Origin: an uncultured Bacteroidales bacterium
GTDB lineage: Bacteria; Bacteroidota; Bacteroidia; Bacteroidales; UBA932
NCBI GenBank assembly: GCA_944325435.1
Contig: CALVAC010000019.1
Coordinates: 1 to 63,107 of the forward strand
Length of the DNA stretch: 63,107 nt
Reading direction: 5' to 3'
Below are positions 1 through 8,752 of this stretch, piece by piece. The position numbers were made by a program, and so were the translations under genes. The number at the start of each line of letters is the position of its first letter. Positions within the stretch are counted from its first letter, which is position 1. Below the pieces are notes generated by a model. The model worked only from the letters and a program-made list of their open reading frames with translations. It ran no database searches and was not told the DNA's origin.

Positions 1-166
1 TCTTGCTTGTCAGTCCAAAGTTCTCTGCCATCTCACCAAGCGGCAGCCTCTTCCTGATTTTTCCCAGCTCGCTGGTCTCGAACGTCCGCCTATACAATTC
101 ATAAAAATCGAACTCCGTGAAAGGGAGATCGGGTGATATTCCAGAGAAATTTTGTACCTTAGCCAT
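1..166 (-). CDS. N-terminal part of a transposase (runs off the window)
   Basis: The reverse strand from 166 down to the window edge is an open frame of about 55 codons beginning MAKVQNFSGISPDLPFTEFD, followed by a basic stretch (RRTFETSELGKIRKRLPLGE). This resembles the N-terminus of DDE transposases of Bacteroidetes insertion sequences that begin MAKVQN-SGISP; I recognise the family style but cannot name the IS. The ATG at 166 is the first start and nothing in frame precedes it. The rest of the gene lies left of the window, so I cannot say whether the element is complete. The neighbouring region to 778 holds only remnants, consistent with an accessory-region boundary. Confidence 0.6.
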   Translation of the reverse strand, partial: MAKVQNFSGISPDLPFTEFDFYELYRRTFETSELGKIRKRLPLGEMAENFGLTSK

Positions 167-308
167 GCAGATTAATTTTTGCGATACCTCCAAATTCGGC
201 TTTTCCAGGGCAATTGGAGGTATTCTTTTTATCTTTAGCTAAGATACAAATTTTATATTACATTGGCAATCAATTCGTTATAAAGTTTTATTCTTTTTAC
301 GACAGACC

Positions 309-508
309 CTACCTTAGACGCTGTATCTCATCTGCGGACAGCCCAGTCGCTTTGGAAATTCGGTCATCATATCGTGTTCGTATTTCAGTTTCTTCTGTGG
401 GGTGAACCTCGCTATCCCGCACTCCTCCAGACCCTTGTCGAAGCGGTCCAGTTCAGGATAGATAAGAAAAGTCGCCTCATCCACAACCTCTGTGCGGATG
501 TCCGGTTG
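309..508 (-). pseudogene. Degenerate remnant of an Rpn-family PD-(D/E)XK nuclease/transposase gene
   Basis: On the reverse strand one frame reads ELDRFDKGLEECGIARFTP followed by QKKLKYEHDMMTEF, which fits the segment after the nuclease domain in Rpn-like proteins (typically F..A.IA.FTPE.K..YE...). A second frame, shifted at about 345-375, ends with KATGLSADEIQRLR and a stop at 309-311, the usual C-terminal ATGLS.EEI motif of the same family. The linker between them and the whole N-terminal nuclease domain are missing, and an in-frame stop lies at 509-511. I therefore read it as a frameshifted, internally deleted leftover. The family match is by motif memory only. Confidence 0.45.
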
Positions 509-563
509 TCATTCTCTCTCCATATTTCACTGCGGCAATCACCGTGTTTATGAAAACGGTCGT

Positions 564-671
564 GCGCAGAGGCGCGAACTGAGCAGCGGATGTGCGCACG
601 GAGGATGCCTTGCAGAGCCCATATTGAGGATTCTGGGCGCAGAGGCGTCATCGTATCAACGGATGTGCGCA
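564..671. repeat. Two 35-bp direct repeats with diverged centres
   Basis: GCGCAGAGGCG, 12 variable bases, then CGGATGTGCGCA occurs at 564-598 and again at 637-671, exactly 73 bp apart. The outer 11 and 12 bases are identical and the inner 12 differ completely. A fragment resembling the right half recurs near 714. Function unknown; two copies with variable centres do not make a CRISPR array. Confidence 0.5.
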
Positions 672-744
672 GAACCTGCAGTGGCCACCAGTAGCCCCAC
701 CTGCAGCGGTGTGGGCGCATCTGACACTATTCGGGAAATTTCAT

Positions 745-752
745 TATATTTG
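745..752 (+). promoter_or_regulatory. Promoter -7 element for the regulator gene
   Basis: TATATTTG matches the Bacteroidetes -7 consensus TAnnTTTG, 26 bp before the ATG at 779. A clear -33 TTTG is not visible at the expected distance, so the promoter may be weak or activator-dependent. Confidence 0.45.
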
Positions 753-778
753 CCGGGCTTTCATGGTCCGTAGAAGTA

Positions 779-3484
779 ATGTCGGTAACAGGAAAATTTC
801 TCATTTCGCTGGTACTACTGTCGGCAGTGGTATGGCCTGCCCGTGCTGTGTCCGACAGCCGCATTTCGTGGGGACTGTCTTTCAGATCCCACACTTTCAA
901 TCCGGAAGACAGGACTTCGCTCGATCTCAACAAGGATGGGAGATTCTCTTTCCGCGACCGCATGTCTATGGAGTTCGATATATGTTTCACGGAGCAGGAC
1001 CTCAGCTATGGCTATGTATTCAGGGTCGTCTCGGGGGATGCTTCGGTGGATATGATTTCGAACATCAGGGCGGACAGGGTCAGCATTGTATGCATCGATG
1101 ACCGGCATTCCGTCGGGAATACCGATTTTGATGACGAAATACATCTGGAGGCAGACAGGTGGTATCATATACGCTTCTCCGTGTCAAAGACTTTTTCTGC
1201 GAAAGGCGAAGTCAGGGGGGGCATAAACTGCAGTATTGATGGCGTGTCCAGGAACATACCTGTCAATATCCTCGACCTGCATGACATAAGGATACTGTTC
1301 GGCAAGAACGAAGATCCGGAATTTTTTACCACAGATGTCCCTCCTGTAACCATACGGGATATAAAGATTTTTGATGGGAGCCGTCTTGTCTGTCATTGGC
1401 CACTGTCGAGACATAACGGAGAGGAGTCATACGACATAGAATCCGCCCGTAAGGCCGTGGCGAAGAACGCTGTCTGGAAAATGGACTCTCATTATGCCTG
1501 GCATAAGGTGCTGTCGCTTCATTCTTCCTCGCTGCCGATGGTCGCATACGATGTAGAGACATCAAGAATTTTCGTGGCCGGGAGCGATTCCCTCTATATT
1601 GCGGACCTGGATGGGGAGAACGGTATGACTGCTGTCAGGACAAAAGGGTCCCCGGTCCGGGATGCGGTCAACCAGATGGTCTATGACCGGGTGAATGACA
1701 GGCTGTTGAGCTACAGTATGCACAGCGGGGAAATGGCGGTATATGATTTCACCACTGCCACTTGGTCAGGTACCTTTGCGGAGACCTGGCCGCCCCTGAC
1801 AGGCCATGGCAAATATTATGATGCTGATTCGTGCAGGCTTTATCTGTTCGGCGGCTATGGCAACCACAGATATTATGCAGCCCTGACCGAGATAGATACC
1901 GATACGGGGACCAGGACAGTGACTGATCTCTCCGCTTCCGCGTTCCCGAGGTATTTCGGCTCTTTCTGTGTGGACAGTTCGGGCAATTTCATAGTTATGG
2001 GCGGTTTCGGCAGCAAGTCCGGACTGCAGGAGGAATCCCCGGTATTTCTCAACGACATATTCAGGATTGACAGGAAGACCGGAAAGGTTACAGAGCTGGG
2101 CCGGTTCAGGCATGGCTCTGACCCTGTATTGTTCAGTTCATCGATGGTGTTCGATGACAGGGATGACAGACTGTTTGCCCTGGCGTTCAACAGTATGAGG
2201 TTCAATACGACACTTGACCTTGTGTCGGCCAGTCCTGATGCCGATACACTCAGGCATTATTCCGAGCCGATAGAGTTCAAGTTCCATGACATCGATTCGT
2301 TTTCGGAACTTGTCTTCAGCCAGGACAGTTCGTACCTGTATGCCATCGTGAACAACGCCAGGCAGAACGGGAAAAGCAGTCTTGAGGTCTGGTCTCTTGC
2401 CTATCCTCCCGTGTCAAGGGAGGATATTCTGCAGCCTTTGCCGAAATTGAAGATAGGGGCGGCATTGTGGATTATCGTTGCAATGGCAGTGCTTGCCGCT
2501 GCGGTATCCGCTCTTGTCGTGTTCTGGAAGATGAGACCTGCTTCTGAAGTGGAGGCCGCAGGTTCAGGGCCAGAGACTCATCCTGCTGACCCGGGGATGA
2601 AAATGCAGTACACTGATCTTGAGTCTAAGACGCAGTCCACGGACTCTAAGAGAGAAAAGCCGGCCACGCCAGGAAAAACCGTCTTGAAGAATATTTCCGG
2701 AGCTTCCCGGTCAGCTCTCCCTTCAGTGGAGGATGGCCTTTCAGGTGAAAGTGGAGAATTCACCATATCCATGCTCGGTGAGTTCAAGGTAAGGGACAGG
2801 GCCGGGAACGAGATAACATCCCGCTTTACATCCAAGCTCAGGTCTCTGTTCATCTGGATGCTGCTCAGGACCAGGGGCGTTCCTGAAAATACATTCCATA
2901 CGGATGAGATTAACGATGTGTTCTGGTTCAAGATGGACCGGGCCACCGCATCGAACAACAGGAATGTGAATTTCAAGCGGCTCCGTCAGATATTCAGTGA
3001 GATAGGTGATATCAGAATCCGGTCCGAGAGGGATGTCCTGATGTTTCTGATAGGGAATGATGTCACGTGTGACTATGTAGAAGCCGTTACGCTTCTGGAG
3101 TCGCTCAGGGATTCGCAGACTATCGATCTCGACAGGCTGGACAAGGCTCTTGACTTGTGCGCCCGCGGGTCTCTGCTGCCTGGGTTTGAATACGCCTGGC
3201 TTGACAGATACAAGGCTTTCTATTCCGAACTGGTTATAGCTGCCATGATGAAAGTGGCCGGAGACTCCAGGGTGTCATCCGATGATGCCCGTCTGATGAG
3301 GATAGCCGAGTGTATTCTGCACGAGGATCCTCTCGATGAATTCGCGATGAGACTCAAATGCCGCATCCTGTACGCAAAAGGGCACATAGGTCTGTCGCGC
3401 GACATATATGACAAGTGGCGTGTCGCTTACAGCCATGCGATTGGCACCCAGCCGCAGCTCTCTTTCGATGATGCCATAAATTGA
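779..3484 (+). CDS. Membrane-spanning one-component regulator: LamG/kelch-like sensor, TM, SARP-like output
   Basis: 901 residues. A signal peptide (residues 1-23) is followed by a LamG-like beta-sandwich with W-Y-H-I-R-F (about 100-220) and a kelch/propeller-like region (about 245-545, FGGYG and MGGFG turns). A transmembrane helix lies at about 559-581, then a polar linker, then a predicted cytoplasmic part at about 660-895. That part looks like a winged helix plus bacterial transcriptional activator domain of the SARP/AfsR type: ISMLGEFKV at its start, a helical repeat region with LLPGFEYAWLD later. The topology suggests that an extracytoplasmic signal is passed to a DNA-binding domain. It sits directly upstream of the first of three identical-type promoter modules with phased direct repeats, the kind of site SARPs bind, so it is the obvious candidate activator of the island. 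The domain assignments are by pattern; the regulatory target is inference. Confidence 0.75.
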   Translation: MSVTGKFLISLVLLSAVVWPARAVSDSRISWGLSFRSHTFNPEDRTSLDLNKDGRFSFRDRMSMEFDICFTEQDLSYGYVFRVVSGDASVDMISNIRADRVSIVCIDDRHSVGNTDFDDEIHLEADRWYHIRFSVSKTFSAKGEVRGGINCSIDGVSRNIPVNILDLHDIRILFGKNEDPEFFTTDVPPVTIRDIKIFDGSRLVCHWPLSRHNGEESYDIESARKAVAKNAVWKMDSHYAWHKVLSLHSSSLPMVAYDVETSRIFVAGSDSLYIADLDGENGMTAVRTKGSPVRDAVNQMVYDRVNDRLLSYSMHSGEMAVYDFTTATWSGTFAETWPPLTGHGKYYDADSCRLYLFGGYGNHRYYAALTEIDTDTGTRTVTDLSASAFPRYFGSFCVDSSGNFIVMGGFGSKSGLQEESPVFLNDIFRIDRKTGKVTELGRFRHGSDPVLFSSSMVFDDRDDRLFALAFNSMRFNTTLDLVSASPDADTLRHYSEPIEFKFHDIDSFSELVFSQDSSYLYAIVNNARQNGKSSLEVWSLAYPPVSREDILQPLPKLKIGAALWIIVAMAVLAAAVSALVVFWKMRPASEVEAAGSGPETHPADPGMKMQYTDLESKTQSTDSKREKPATPGKTVLKNISGASRSALPSVEDGLSGESGEFTISMLGEFKVRDRAGNEITSRFTSKLRSLFIWMLLRTRGVPENTFHTDEINDVFWFKMDRATASNNRNVNFKRLRQIFSEIGDIRIRSERDVLMFLIGNDVTCDYVEAVTLLESLRDSQTIDLDRLDKALDLCARGSLLPGFEYAWLDRYKAFYSELVIAAMMKVAGDSRVSSDDARLMRIAECILHEDPLDEFAMRLKCRILYAKGHIGLSRDIYDKWRVAYSHAIGTQPQLSFDDAIN

Positions 3485-3529
3485 AATTTTTATGCGGAAT
3501 CCGGTGAAAAAACGGAAAAATCGTCAAAA

Positions 3530-3605
3530 ATTTAAAATACAACACTTAAAACAACAAAAATTCACGATATATTAAGTCTCTGTTAAGTGGTCGCGACTAT
3601 ATTTG
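3530..3605 (+). promoter_or_regulatory. Promoter module copy 1 (phased repeats plus TATATTTG)
   Basis: A degenerate AATACAACA (3536-3544) and a full AAAACAACA (3548-3556) stand 12 bp apart. They are followed by the conserved block TTCACGATATATTAAG/TCTCTGTTAA and a -7 element TATATTTG at 3598-3605. The same arrangement recurs before 11906 and 17469. Because the -7 element lies inside a longer open frame starting at 3587, the true start of the next gene must be the downstream ATG at 3626. Confidence 0.75.
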
Positions 3606-3625
3606 TCGGCAAAAAGCCACATACT

Positions 3626-6097
3626 ATGACCATAAGACAGACACTGACCGTTCTCTTTTCCTTGGCGTTGACGGCAGTCTTCACCGGCTGTCCCTCTCCG
3701 GACAAGGGAATGTCGTATCTCGAGCGTGCCCTTGCCGCAGCCGGCCCGAACAGGGCTGAACTTGAAAAAGTCCTTGTCCGTTATGCCGCCCGTCCTGAAG
3801 ATAGCCTGAAATACCGGGCTGCAGTCTTCCTTATAGAGAACATGCCGGGGCATACATATTACAGGGGGGAGCAGCTCGACAACTATCTGGAATATTACGC
3901 CATCCTTCCGGAAGCCATCTCATCCGGCAGAGGGTCGGCTGCAGCAGCGGATACCATCAGGACAAGGTACGGGGCTCTCGACCTGTCATCCCTTGAACAT
4001 CTTTCTGATATCGGGACAGTGGACTCCGCATATCTGTGCAGCAATATCGACTGGGCTTTCAAGGTCTGGGAAGAGCAGCCATGGTGCCGAAATGTGTCTT
4101 TCGGCGATTTCTGCGAATATATCCTCCCGTACAGGGTCGGTAACGAGACGCTTGCGGAATGGCGGGAAGACTATTACGCCGAATACAATGGAGTGCTGGA
4201 TTCCTTGCGCAGGTCTCCCGGCAAGGATGACCCTCTGCAGGCGGCTCAGGTCATAGCGTCATATATCGACAGGACAGTGGACTGCAGTTTCACGATGGAT
4301 GCTCCTGCATCATTGCCGAACATCGGGCCGGAAGCGGTCAAATACCACAGCGGCAGCTGCCGTGAGTTTACGGACTATGTGCTGTATGTCTGCCGTGCCG
4401 TGGGGATACCGTGCGCGATGGACTATATGCCGGTGAGGGGGAACGAGAACGCCGGGCATTCATGGACTGTGTTCTGGGATATCGATGGCACGGCATATTA
4501 CAGGGACAACGACGGTCCTGCGATGAGGATAGAAGGCTCGAACCTGTACAATACGCCGAAAGCCAAGGTGGTCAGGCGGATGTACAGCCGGGACCGGGAG
4601 ATGGAGCGGGCGGCGGCAGGTCTTCCTGAAGGGGCAGATGCCGGGATACTTGCGGATGCGGGAGTCATGGATGTGACCCGGCTGTATTCCAACAGTTTCA
4701 TAGACACGCTGTCTCTCAATGGAGATATGCTGTATAAAGGCCGTCTTCCGGAAGTGGTGTATCTCTGTCTCAATTACGGCATGGGCTGGAGCCCTGTCGA
4801 CTGGGCCGTGCCGCATGGAGGAAAGGTGGAATTCCATGGCATCAACGGGCGGAACATCCTCAGGGTATTGTCATACGAGGATGGACAGAACCGGTACTGG
4901 ACAGACCCGTTCTACCTGTCCAGGGATGGGGATGTCCTGCCTTTCAGGGCGGATGGAGAGACAGCGGATGTCACTGTGTTCAGCAAATATCCGCCCGCAT
5001 TTTTCAACATACGGATGCCGGGAGGGGTGTTCGAGGGCAGCAATGACCCGGATTTCAGCCGGAGAGATACCCTCCAGATGATATATGACAAGCCTCTCCG
5101 TCTGTACACGGCAGTCTCTGTGACCGATACGGCGGCATACAGGTATGTCCGCTATTACGGGCCGCGGAACGGGTACTGCAATGTCTCGGAAATTTCATTC
5201 TATGATGACAGCGGGCGGAGACTGGAAGGCATTCCTTTCGGTACTCCAGGCGGCTCGGATGATATGCACGGATATGCCAGCGCATTCGATGGCAGCACTT
5301 TGACATCTGTCGACTACATCGAGCCTGAAGGCTGCTGGGTCGGGCTTGATTTCGGCCGTCCGGTCCGTCTGTCGAAGATAGTCTATTCCCCGAGGAATTA
5401 TGACAATTATGTGAGAGAGGGCAACAGGTATGAACTGTTCTACTGCGACAAGGTGTGGAAAAGCGCGGGGACGGTGACAGCGGCATCGGACTCCATATTG
5501 TTCAGCGATGTCCCGGAAGGAGTGCTGTATCTTCTGAAGAACCATAGCGGAGGTGTCCAGGAGCGGGCTTTTGCCTACAGGGATGGACGGCAGTACTGGG
5601 ACACGGAATGCGAGGAACTGCTTCCAGAGAAACCCTTGGGGGACAGTCTCCGTCCGGCACTGGCGCGGACTGCATCCGAACAGGTCTGGACCGGGCGGTA
5701 CACATTCAGATATCCCGGGGATGGATGGGAAGAGCCTGACTATGATGACAGCGGCTGGAGGGAGGGTCGTGCCGCTTTCGGCACGGCCGGCCAGAAGACC
5801 GCGCATACTCCGTTTCTCGTCAGGGACATCTGGGTGCGGAGGCAGGTGGAATTCAATCCCGGGGATATTGCGGACAGGAAGCTCATGTTGAGATATTCAT
5901 ACGATGACTGTCTCGTAGTCTATGTCAACGGCATCAAGGTGGTGGAGGTCTCGGGCTGGGATACGGATGCGGAGCAGGAGATTCCGGATGCTGTCAAGGC
6001 GACGATGCGTGATGGCAAGGTAGTCATCGCCGCCCGAGGCCGAAACCTCGATGGTGAGGGGATAGTCGATATCGGGATATATCTCGCGGAACCATGA
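3626..6097 (+). CDS. Transglutaminase-like lipoprotein with F5/8-type (discoidin) and jelly-roll domains
   Basis: 823 residues from the ATG just downstream of the promoter. The N-terminus is a lipoprotein signal (TAVFTGC). A transglutaminase-like core is visible at about 200-300: Cys245 in SGSCREF, His278 in AGHSWTVFW, and an Asp in YYRDND near 294-296, giving the Cys-His-Asp triad order of papain-like transglutaminases. Around 480-630 is a discoidin-like carbohydrate-binding fold (VRYYGP.NGYCNVSEISFYD; WVGLDFGRPVRLSKI). The C-terminal 150 residues resemble the galactose-binding-like jelly roll of glycosidases (DDSGWREG; YSYDDCLVVYVNGIKV). It heads the operon that continues into NVEAL-1, 60 bp downstream. 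It could cross-link or cleave peptides at the cell surface; whether NVEAL peptides are substrates is inference. Confidence 0.75.
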   Translation: MTIRQTLTVLFSLALTAVFTGCPSPDKGMSYLERALAAAGPNRAELEKVLVRYAARPEDSLKYRAAVFLIENMPGHTYYRGEQLDNYLEYYAILPEAISSGRGSAAAADTIRTRYGALDLSSLEHLSDIGTVDSAYLCSNIDWAFKVWEEQPWCRNVSFGDFCEYILPYRVGNETLAEWREDYYAEYNGVLDSLRRSPGKDDPLQAAQVIASYIDRTVDCSFTMDAPASLPNIGPEAVKYHSGSCREFTDYVLYVCRAVGIPCAMDYMPVRGNENAGHSWTVFWDIDGTAYYRDNDGPAMRIEGSNLYNTPKAKVVRRMYSRDREMERAAAGLPEGADAGILADAGVMDVTRLYSNSFIDTLSLNGDMLYKGRLPEVVYLCLNYGMGWSPVDWAVPHGGKVEFHGINGRNILRVLSYEDGQNRYWTDPFYLSRDGDVLPFRADGETADVTVFSKYPPAFFNIRMPGGVFEGSNDPDFSRRDTLQMIYDKPLRLYTAVSVTDTAAYRYVRYYGPRNGYCNVSEISFYDDSGRRLEGIPFGTPGGSDDMHGYASAFDGSTLTSVDYIEPEGCWVGLDFGRPVRLSKIVYSPRNYDNYVREGNRYELFYCDKVWKSAGTVTAASDSILFSDVPEGVLYLLKNHSGGVQERAFAYRDGRQYWDTECEELLPEKPLGDSLRPALARTASEQVWTGRYTFRYPGDGWEEPDYDDSGWREGRAAFGTAGQKTAHTPFLVRDIWVRRQVEFNPGDIADRKLMLRYSYDDCLVVYVNGIKVVEVSGWDTDAEQEIPDAVKATMRDGKVVIAARGRNLDGEGIVDIGIYLAEP

Positions 6098-6100
6098 AAA

Positions 6101-6119
6101 AGATGTCCAACGGACATCT
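6101..6119 (+). promoter_or_regulatory. Hairpin upstream of NVEAL-1
   Basis: AGATGTCC-AAC-GGACATCT forms a perfect 8-bp stem four bases after the transglutaminase stop and 38 bp before the NVEAL-1 ATG. There is no T-tract, so it is more likely an mRNA processing, stability or partial attenuation element than a terminator. Its position matches the GCTCCG/CGGAGC hairpins before later NVEAL genes. Confidence 0.6.
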
Positions 6120-6157
6120 GTATAATATTAATTATTAACATTTTAATTTTTAGAGTC

Positions 6158-6415
6158 ATGAAAAAGATTCTGATTTCAGCGGCAGTTGCAGCCGCTCTGG
6201 TGACGGGTCTCGTAGTGGGACTGCATTCAATCTGGGACATCGACCCGATCCTCGAAGCCAATGTCGAGGCGTTGTCAAGAGGAGAAAGTGGTGGCGGAAG
6301 GGCAATCTGCTATAGTCAGTATGTGATTAATGATAATATGAGATGTCTTAAATGCGGCTCTTGCGGTTATGTCAACGGAGTAGGAGTCACCAAAGGAGGG
6401 TATTGCAGATGGTAG
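6158..6415 (+). CDS. NVEAL family small protein 1 (leader type A, 5 Cys tail)
   Basis: 85 residues. MKKI plus a hydrophobic segment (about 4-23), then DIDPILEANVEAL (28-39), the signature of the Bacteroidetes NVEAL family, which has no established function. After SRGESGG the tail (about 47-85) is unlike any other copy and holds Cys51, 63, 66, 69 and 83, ending CRW. The cysteines fit the frame C-x11-C-x2-C-x16-C (or C-x14-C-x2-C-x13-C) shared with NVEAL-2, -5 and -6. The leader is nearly identical at DNA level to NVEAL-3 and -4. The stop overlaps the start of the next gene (ATGgTAG), implying translational coupling to the propeller lipoprotein. Likely exported and disulfide-bonded; this is inferred from leader and cysteines. 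Confidence 0.85.
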   Translation: MKKILISAAVAAALVTGLVVGLHSIWDIDPILEANVEALSRGESGGGRAICYSQYVINDNMRCLKCGSCGYVNGVGVTKGGYCRW

Positions 6416-7452
6416 GCAGGCATATTATTCAAATGACTGTCGCGTATGTCATTCTGGCAGCTATATATGGCTGCCAGAATGACAATGTATTTGACGCGAA
6501 AGTATATCATTCCAAGGCATGGCATACATATTCTGTCGAAGGGGAAAAAGTCAGTATGAAAGATGCGGGACTTGTCGGCATATCGGGAATCCATGTCTGC
6601 GGTTCGGCCATATTGCTCAAGACATCACATTCTTCACAACATTCGCAAATTCATATCCTGTCTTTGCCCGGACTGTTTGATATGGGACATTATCTGACGA
6701 GGGGCAGGGGGACGAATGAACTGCTGTCGCCAATAATTAAAAGTCATGCAAAAGATAGCGGGGGCGATGATTTAGTCTATATTTTCGATTTGAACCTTTG
6801 TTCCTCATATTGTCTTAATCTGTCGGAATCAGTCAGAAAGCAGAGTACCGCATTGACGCACCTTATAAATTTGCCTTCGGGGACCGTTGATGCGTATCCG
6901 TATGGTGAAAAGCATGTCGTTATTGTACCGGAATCTAATGATTATGTGTGCAGTATAATAGATGAGTCTGGCCAGCAGGTAAATAGGATGTCCCTGTATC
7001 CGGATTTGCCGGGCATTTGGTATTTTGATACATTGTCATCTGCCAATGCGGTCGATAGAGACAAAGAAAAACTTGTGATGGCGATGTGCATGATACCGCA
7101 GGTGAACATTTTGAATCTGGATACAGGGGAAAAGAAGACAGCTGCTGTGGCAGAAGATTACAGGGATTGGAGAAAAATACTGGACAAGGATGCCAGACAA
7201 CGGATTTATTATACCGGGATAACACAATCTTCCGAATATGTGATGGCTCTTTACTGTGATGCACGATTCGAGGATTGGGTAAAAGAACAATATATGCCGC
7301 ATATTCATATATTCGATTGGGATGGGAATTTTTTATATGACATCACATTGGACAAGAAACTCAAGGCGATTGCTTATGATGAGTCCGGGGATTGTATGTA
7401 TGGGATAGATATCAATGATGAGATTTACAGGTATGTGTTTCAAGGTATATGA
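6409..7452 (+). CDS. 6-bladed beta-propeller lipoprotein 1
   Basis: 347 residues from the ATG that overlaps the NVEAL-1 stop; an alternative start is Met9 (6433), which leaves a compact lipoprotein signal (ILAAIYGC). The longer frame reaching back to 6352 lies inside NVEAL-1 and is not used. The body fits the Bacteroidetes '6-bladed beta-propeller' lipoprotein family: VYHSKAWHTYSVEG at the start, a TRGRGTNELLSP variant of the family's GRGPGE turn at about 97-108, and HIHIFDWDGNFLYDI near the C-terminus. The same C-terminal signature is shared with the propellers at 17794 and 19889, making these three the closest subgroup. No catalytic residues are evident; a binding or receptor role at the outer membrane is likely. 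Confidence 0.8.
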   Translation: MVGRHIIQMTVAYVILAAIYGCQNDNVFDAKVYHSKAWHTYSVEGEKVSMKDAGLVGISGIHVCGSAILLKTSHSSQHSQIHILSLPGLFDMGHYLTRGRGTNELLSPIIKSHAKDSGGDDLVYIFDLNLCSSYCLNLSESVRKQSTALTHLINLPSGTVDAYPYGEKHVVIVPESNDYVCSIIDESGQQVNRMSLYPDLPGIWYFDTLSSANAVDRDKEKLVMAMCMIPQVNILNLDTGEKKTAAVAEDYRDWRKILDKDARQRIYYTGITQSSEYVMALYCDARFEDWVKEQYMPHIHIFDWDGNFLYDITLDKKLKAIAYDESGDCMYGIDINDEIYRYVFQGI

Positions 7453-8551
7453 AAAGGTTCCATTGTTGGTTTTATGCTGTGTCATGGTGGCTTGCGGCCG
7501 GTCCGGGCCGGAGATTGAGTACAGCAGGACGATAGATTTCCGGACGACAGATACCCTGTTTATGAGGGACAGGGTGGAGGACATAGAGTTCCTGCCTCTG
7601 GAAATGACGGATGAGGCCGTGTTCTCTGTCGCAGACAAGACCGTGTTCCGAAACGGGCTGGTCTATATATTCGATTTCAGGAACAGCCGGATTGTCGTGT
7701 ATGATGACAGTACCGGGGAAGTGAGGTTCGTCATAGACAGGCGGGGAAGAGGTCCGGGAGAGTATCTCGAGATACGGAGTTTTGCAGTCAATGACAGGTA
7801 TCTCTATACGGTCGACAACTATACGGCCAGGGTGAATCTGTATGACTGCATGACTGGAGATTTCCGGAAGACACTGGATGCACCGTTCTATGTTTCCAAT
7901 ATAGAGGCTCTTGACAATGGCGATATGATTCTTGCGTATATTCCGACCCCGGGTGACAACATTGCGGAGAGGCTTCCGAGGTACAGGCTGTTCATTACGG
8001 ATGGCGACCTGAATGTCCGGAAGCGGCTGTTCCCTTTAGAAAAAGGATATTGCGACCCGGCCGCCGTGTGGAATTATTTTACGCGGGATAGCGGCAGGAT
8101 TATATTCGGGTCTTTCTATTTTGATGGCTTTACGCTGATTGATGGTACGACGGAAGAATATGCTCATATCGCTGTCAATCTTGACAGGCCGGTTCCGGCA
8201 AGGTTGCGTCAGGACATTAAATCCATCCAGACTTCCTCCTGTCAGTATATTCTGAACACTCCGGTTGTTGCAGGGGACTATATTGTAGCAGTTGTGAATG
8301 AAAGGTTTTACGGACAGGAGTATCTGTACGACCCGTATACCGGATATTTCCTTCAGAATTCCCGCACTACGGCGGAGAACGGGATATTGCCATCGGTCAT
8401 CGGGAGCAAGGATGGGAAGATAGTGTCTCTTCTGACGGATTATGGGCTGTATGAGGATGCAGTGAAACATGGTTTCAAAAGGATGCCGGTAGAATATGAG
8501 GCCCGTCTTGCCGCTGGAGAATATGTCCTCCTTTTCTATACGATGAAATAA
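7433..8551 (+). CDS. 6-bladed beta-propeller lipoprotein 2
   Basis: Start taken at the ATG at 7433, overlapping the previous gene by 20 bp, because it gives a proper lipoprotein signal (KVPLLVLCCVMVACGRSG); 372 residues. The conserved turn reads RRGRGPGEYLEI at about 105-116, followed by VDNYTARVNLYD. It is the only propeller here that directly follows another propeller without an NVEAL gene between them, so an intervening peptide gene may have been lost or the pair may form a unit. The end is 7 bp from the leaderless NVEAL-2. Confidence 0.8.
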   Translation: MCFKVYEKVPLLVLCCVMVACGRSGPEIEYSRTIDFRTTDTLFMRDRVEDIEFLPLEMTDEAVFSVADKTVFRNGLVYIFDFRNSRIVVYDDSTGEVRFVIDRRGRGPGEYLEIRSFAVNDRYLYTVDNYTARVNLYDCMTGDFRKTLDAPFYVSNIEALDNGDMILAYIPTPGDNIAERLPRYRLFITDGDLNVRKRLFPLEKGYCDPAAVWNYFTRDSGRIIFGSFYFDGFTLIDGTTEEYAHIAVNLDRPVPARLRQDIKSIQTSSCQYILNTPVVAGDYIVAVVNERFYGQEYLYDPYTGYFLQNSRTTAENGILPSVIGSKDGKIVSLLTDYGLYEDAVKHGFKRMPVEYEARLAAGEYVLLFYTMK

Positions 8552-8558
8552 AATTCAG

Positions 8559-8744
8559 ATGGGGGACATCGATCCGATTCTCGAAGCCAATGTCGAGGCG
8601 CTGACCAACGGGGAAAGTGGTGGCGCAATTACAACATGGAACTGTTCTGGTTCTCCTATTAAGGTTTGCAGTGCATCATGTGGTAAATGCGGAACAGTTG
8701 TTTTGGGAAAAGGTACCTTGACGGGTATGCACAAATGTAATTAG
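8559..8744 (+). CDS. NVEAL family small protein 2, leader missing (possibly degenerate)
   Basis: 61 residues. The frame starts MGDIDPILEANVEAL: the hydrophobic leader present in the other copies is absent, and the ATG lies where full-length copies read a variant of CATTCAATCCGGGACATC. The tail after TNGESGG is intact and cysteine-rich (Cys29, 37, 41, 44, 60), fitting C-x11-C-x2-C-x15-C. Either the leader was lost by recombination and the gene no longer makes a secreted product, or the core is kept as a reservoir or is delivered another way. It lies 7 bp after propeller 2 and 8 bp before propeller 3. Confidence 0.65.
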   Translation: MGDIDPILEANVEALTNGESGGAITTWNCSGSPIKVCSASCGKCGTVVLGKGTLTGMHKCN

Positions 8745-8752
8745 GATTGAAT

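Larger units (their letters stand above)
167..778. other. Gene-poor left flank
   Basis: No intact gene is visible between the transposase start and the regulator at 779. The stretch holds the Rpn-like remnant, a pair of GC-rich direct repeats at 564-671 and a promoter-like site at 745-752. Open frames across 480-770 have no recognisable protein character. Confidence 0.5.

Noticed and set aside
564..671. Possible two-repeat CRISPR unit (35-bp repeats, 38-bp spacer)
   Set aside because: The central 12 bases of the two repeats differ completely, there are only two copies and no cas gene is nearby.
3587..3625. Extended start (GTG at 3587) for the transglutaminase gene
   Set aside because: The extension would cover the -7 promoter element at 3598-3605 and gives no signal peptide at the N-terminus; the ATG at 3626 gives a proper lipoprotein signal.
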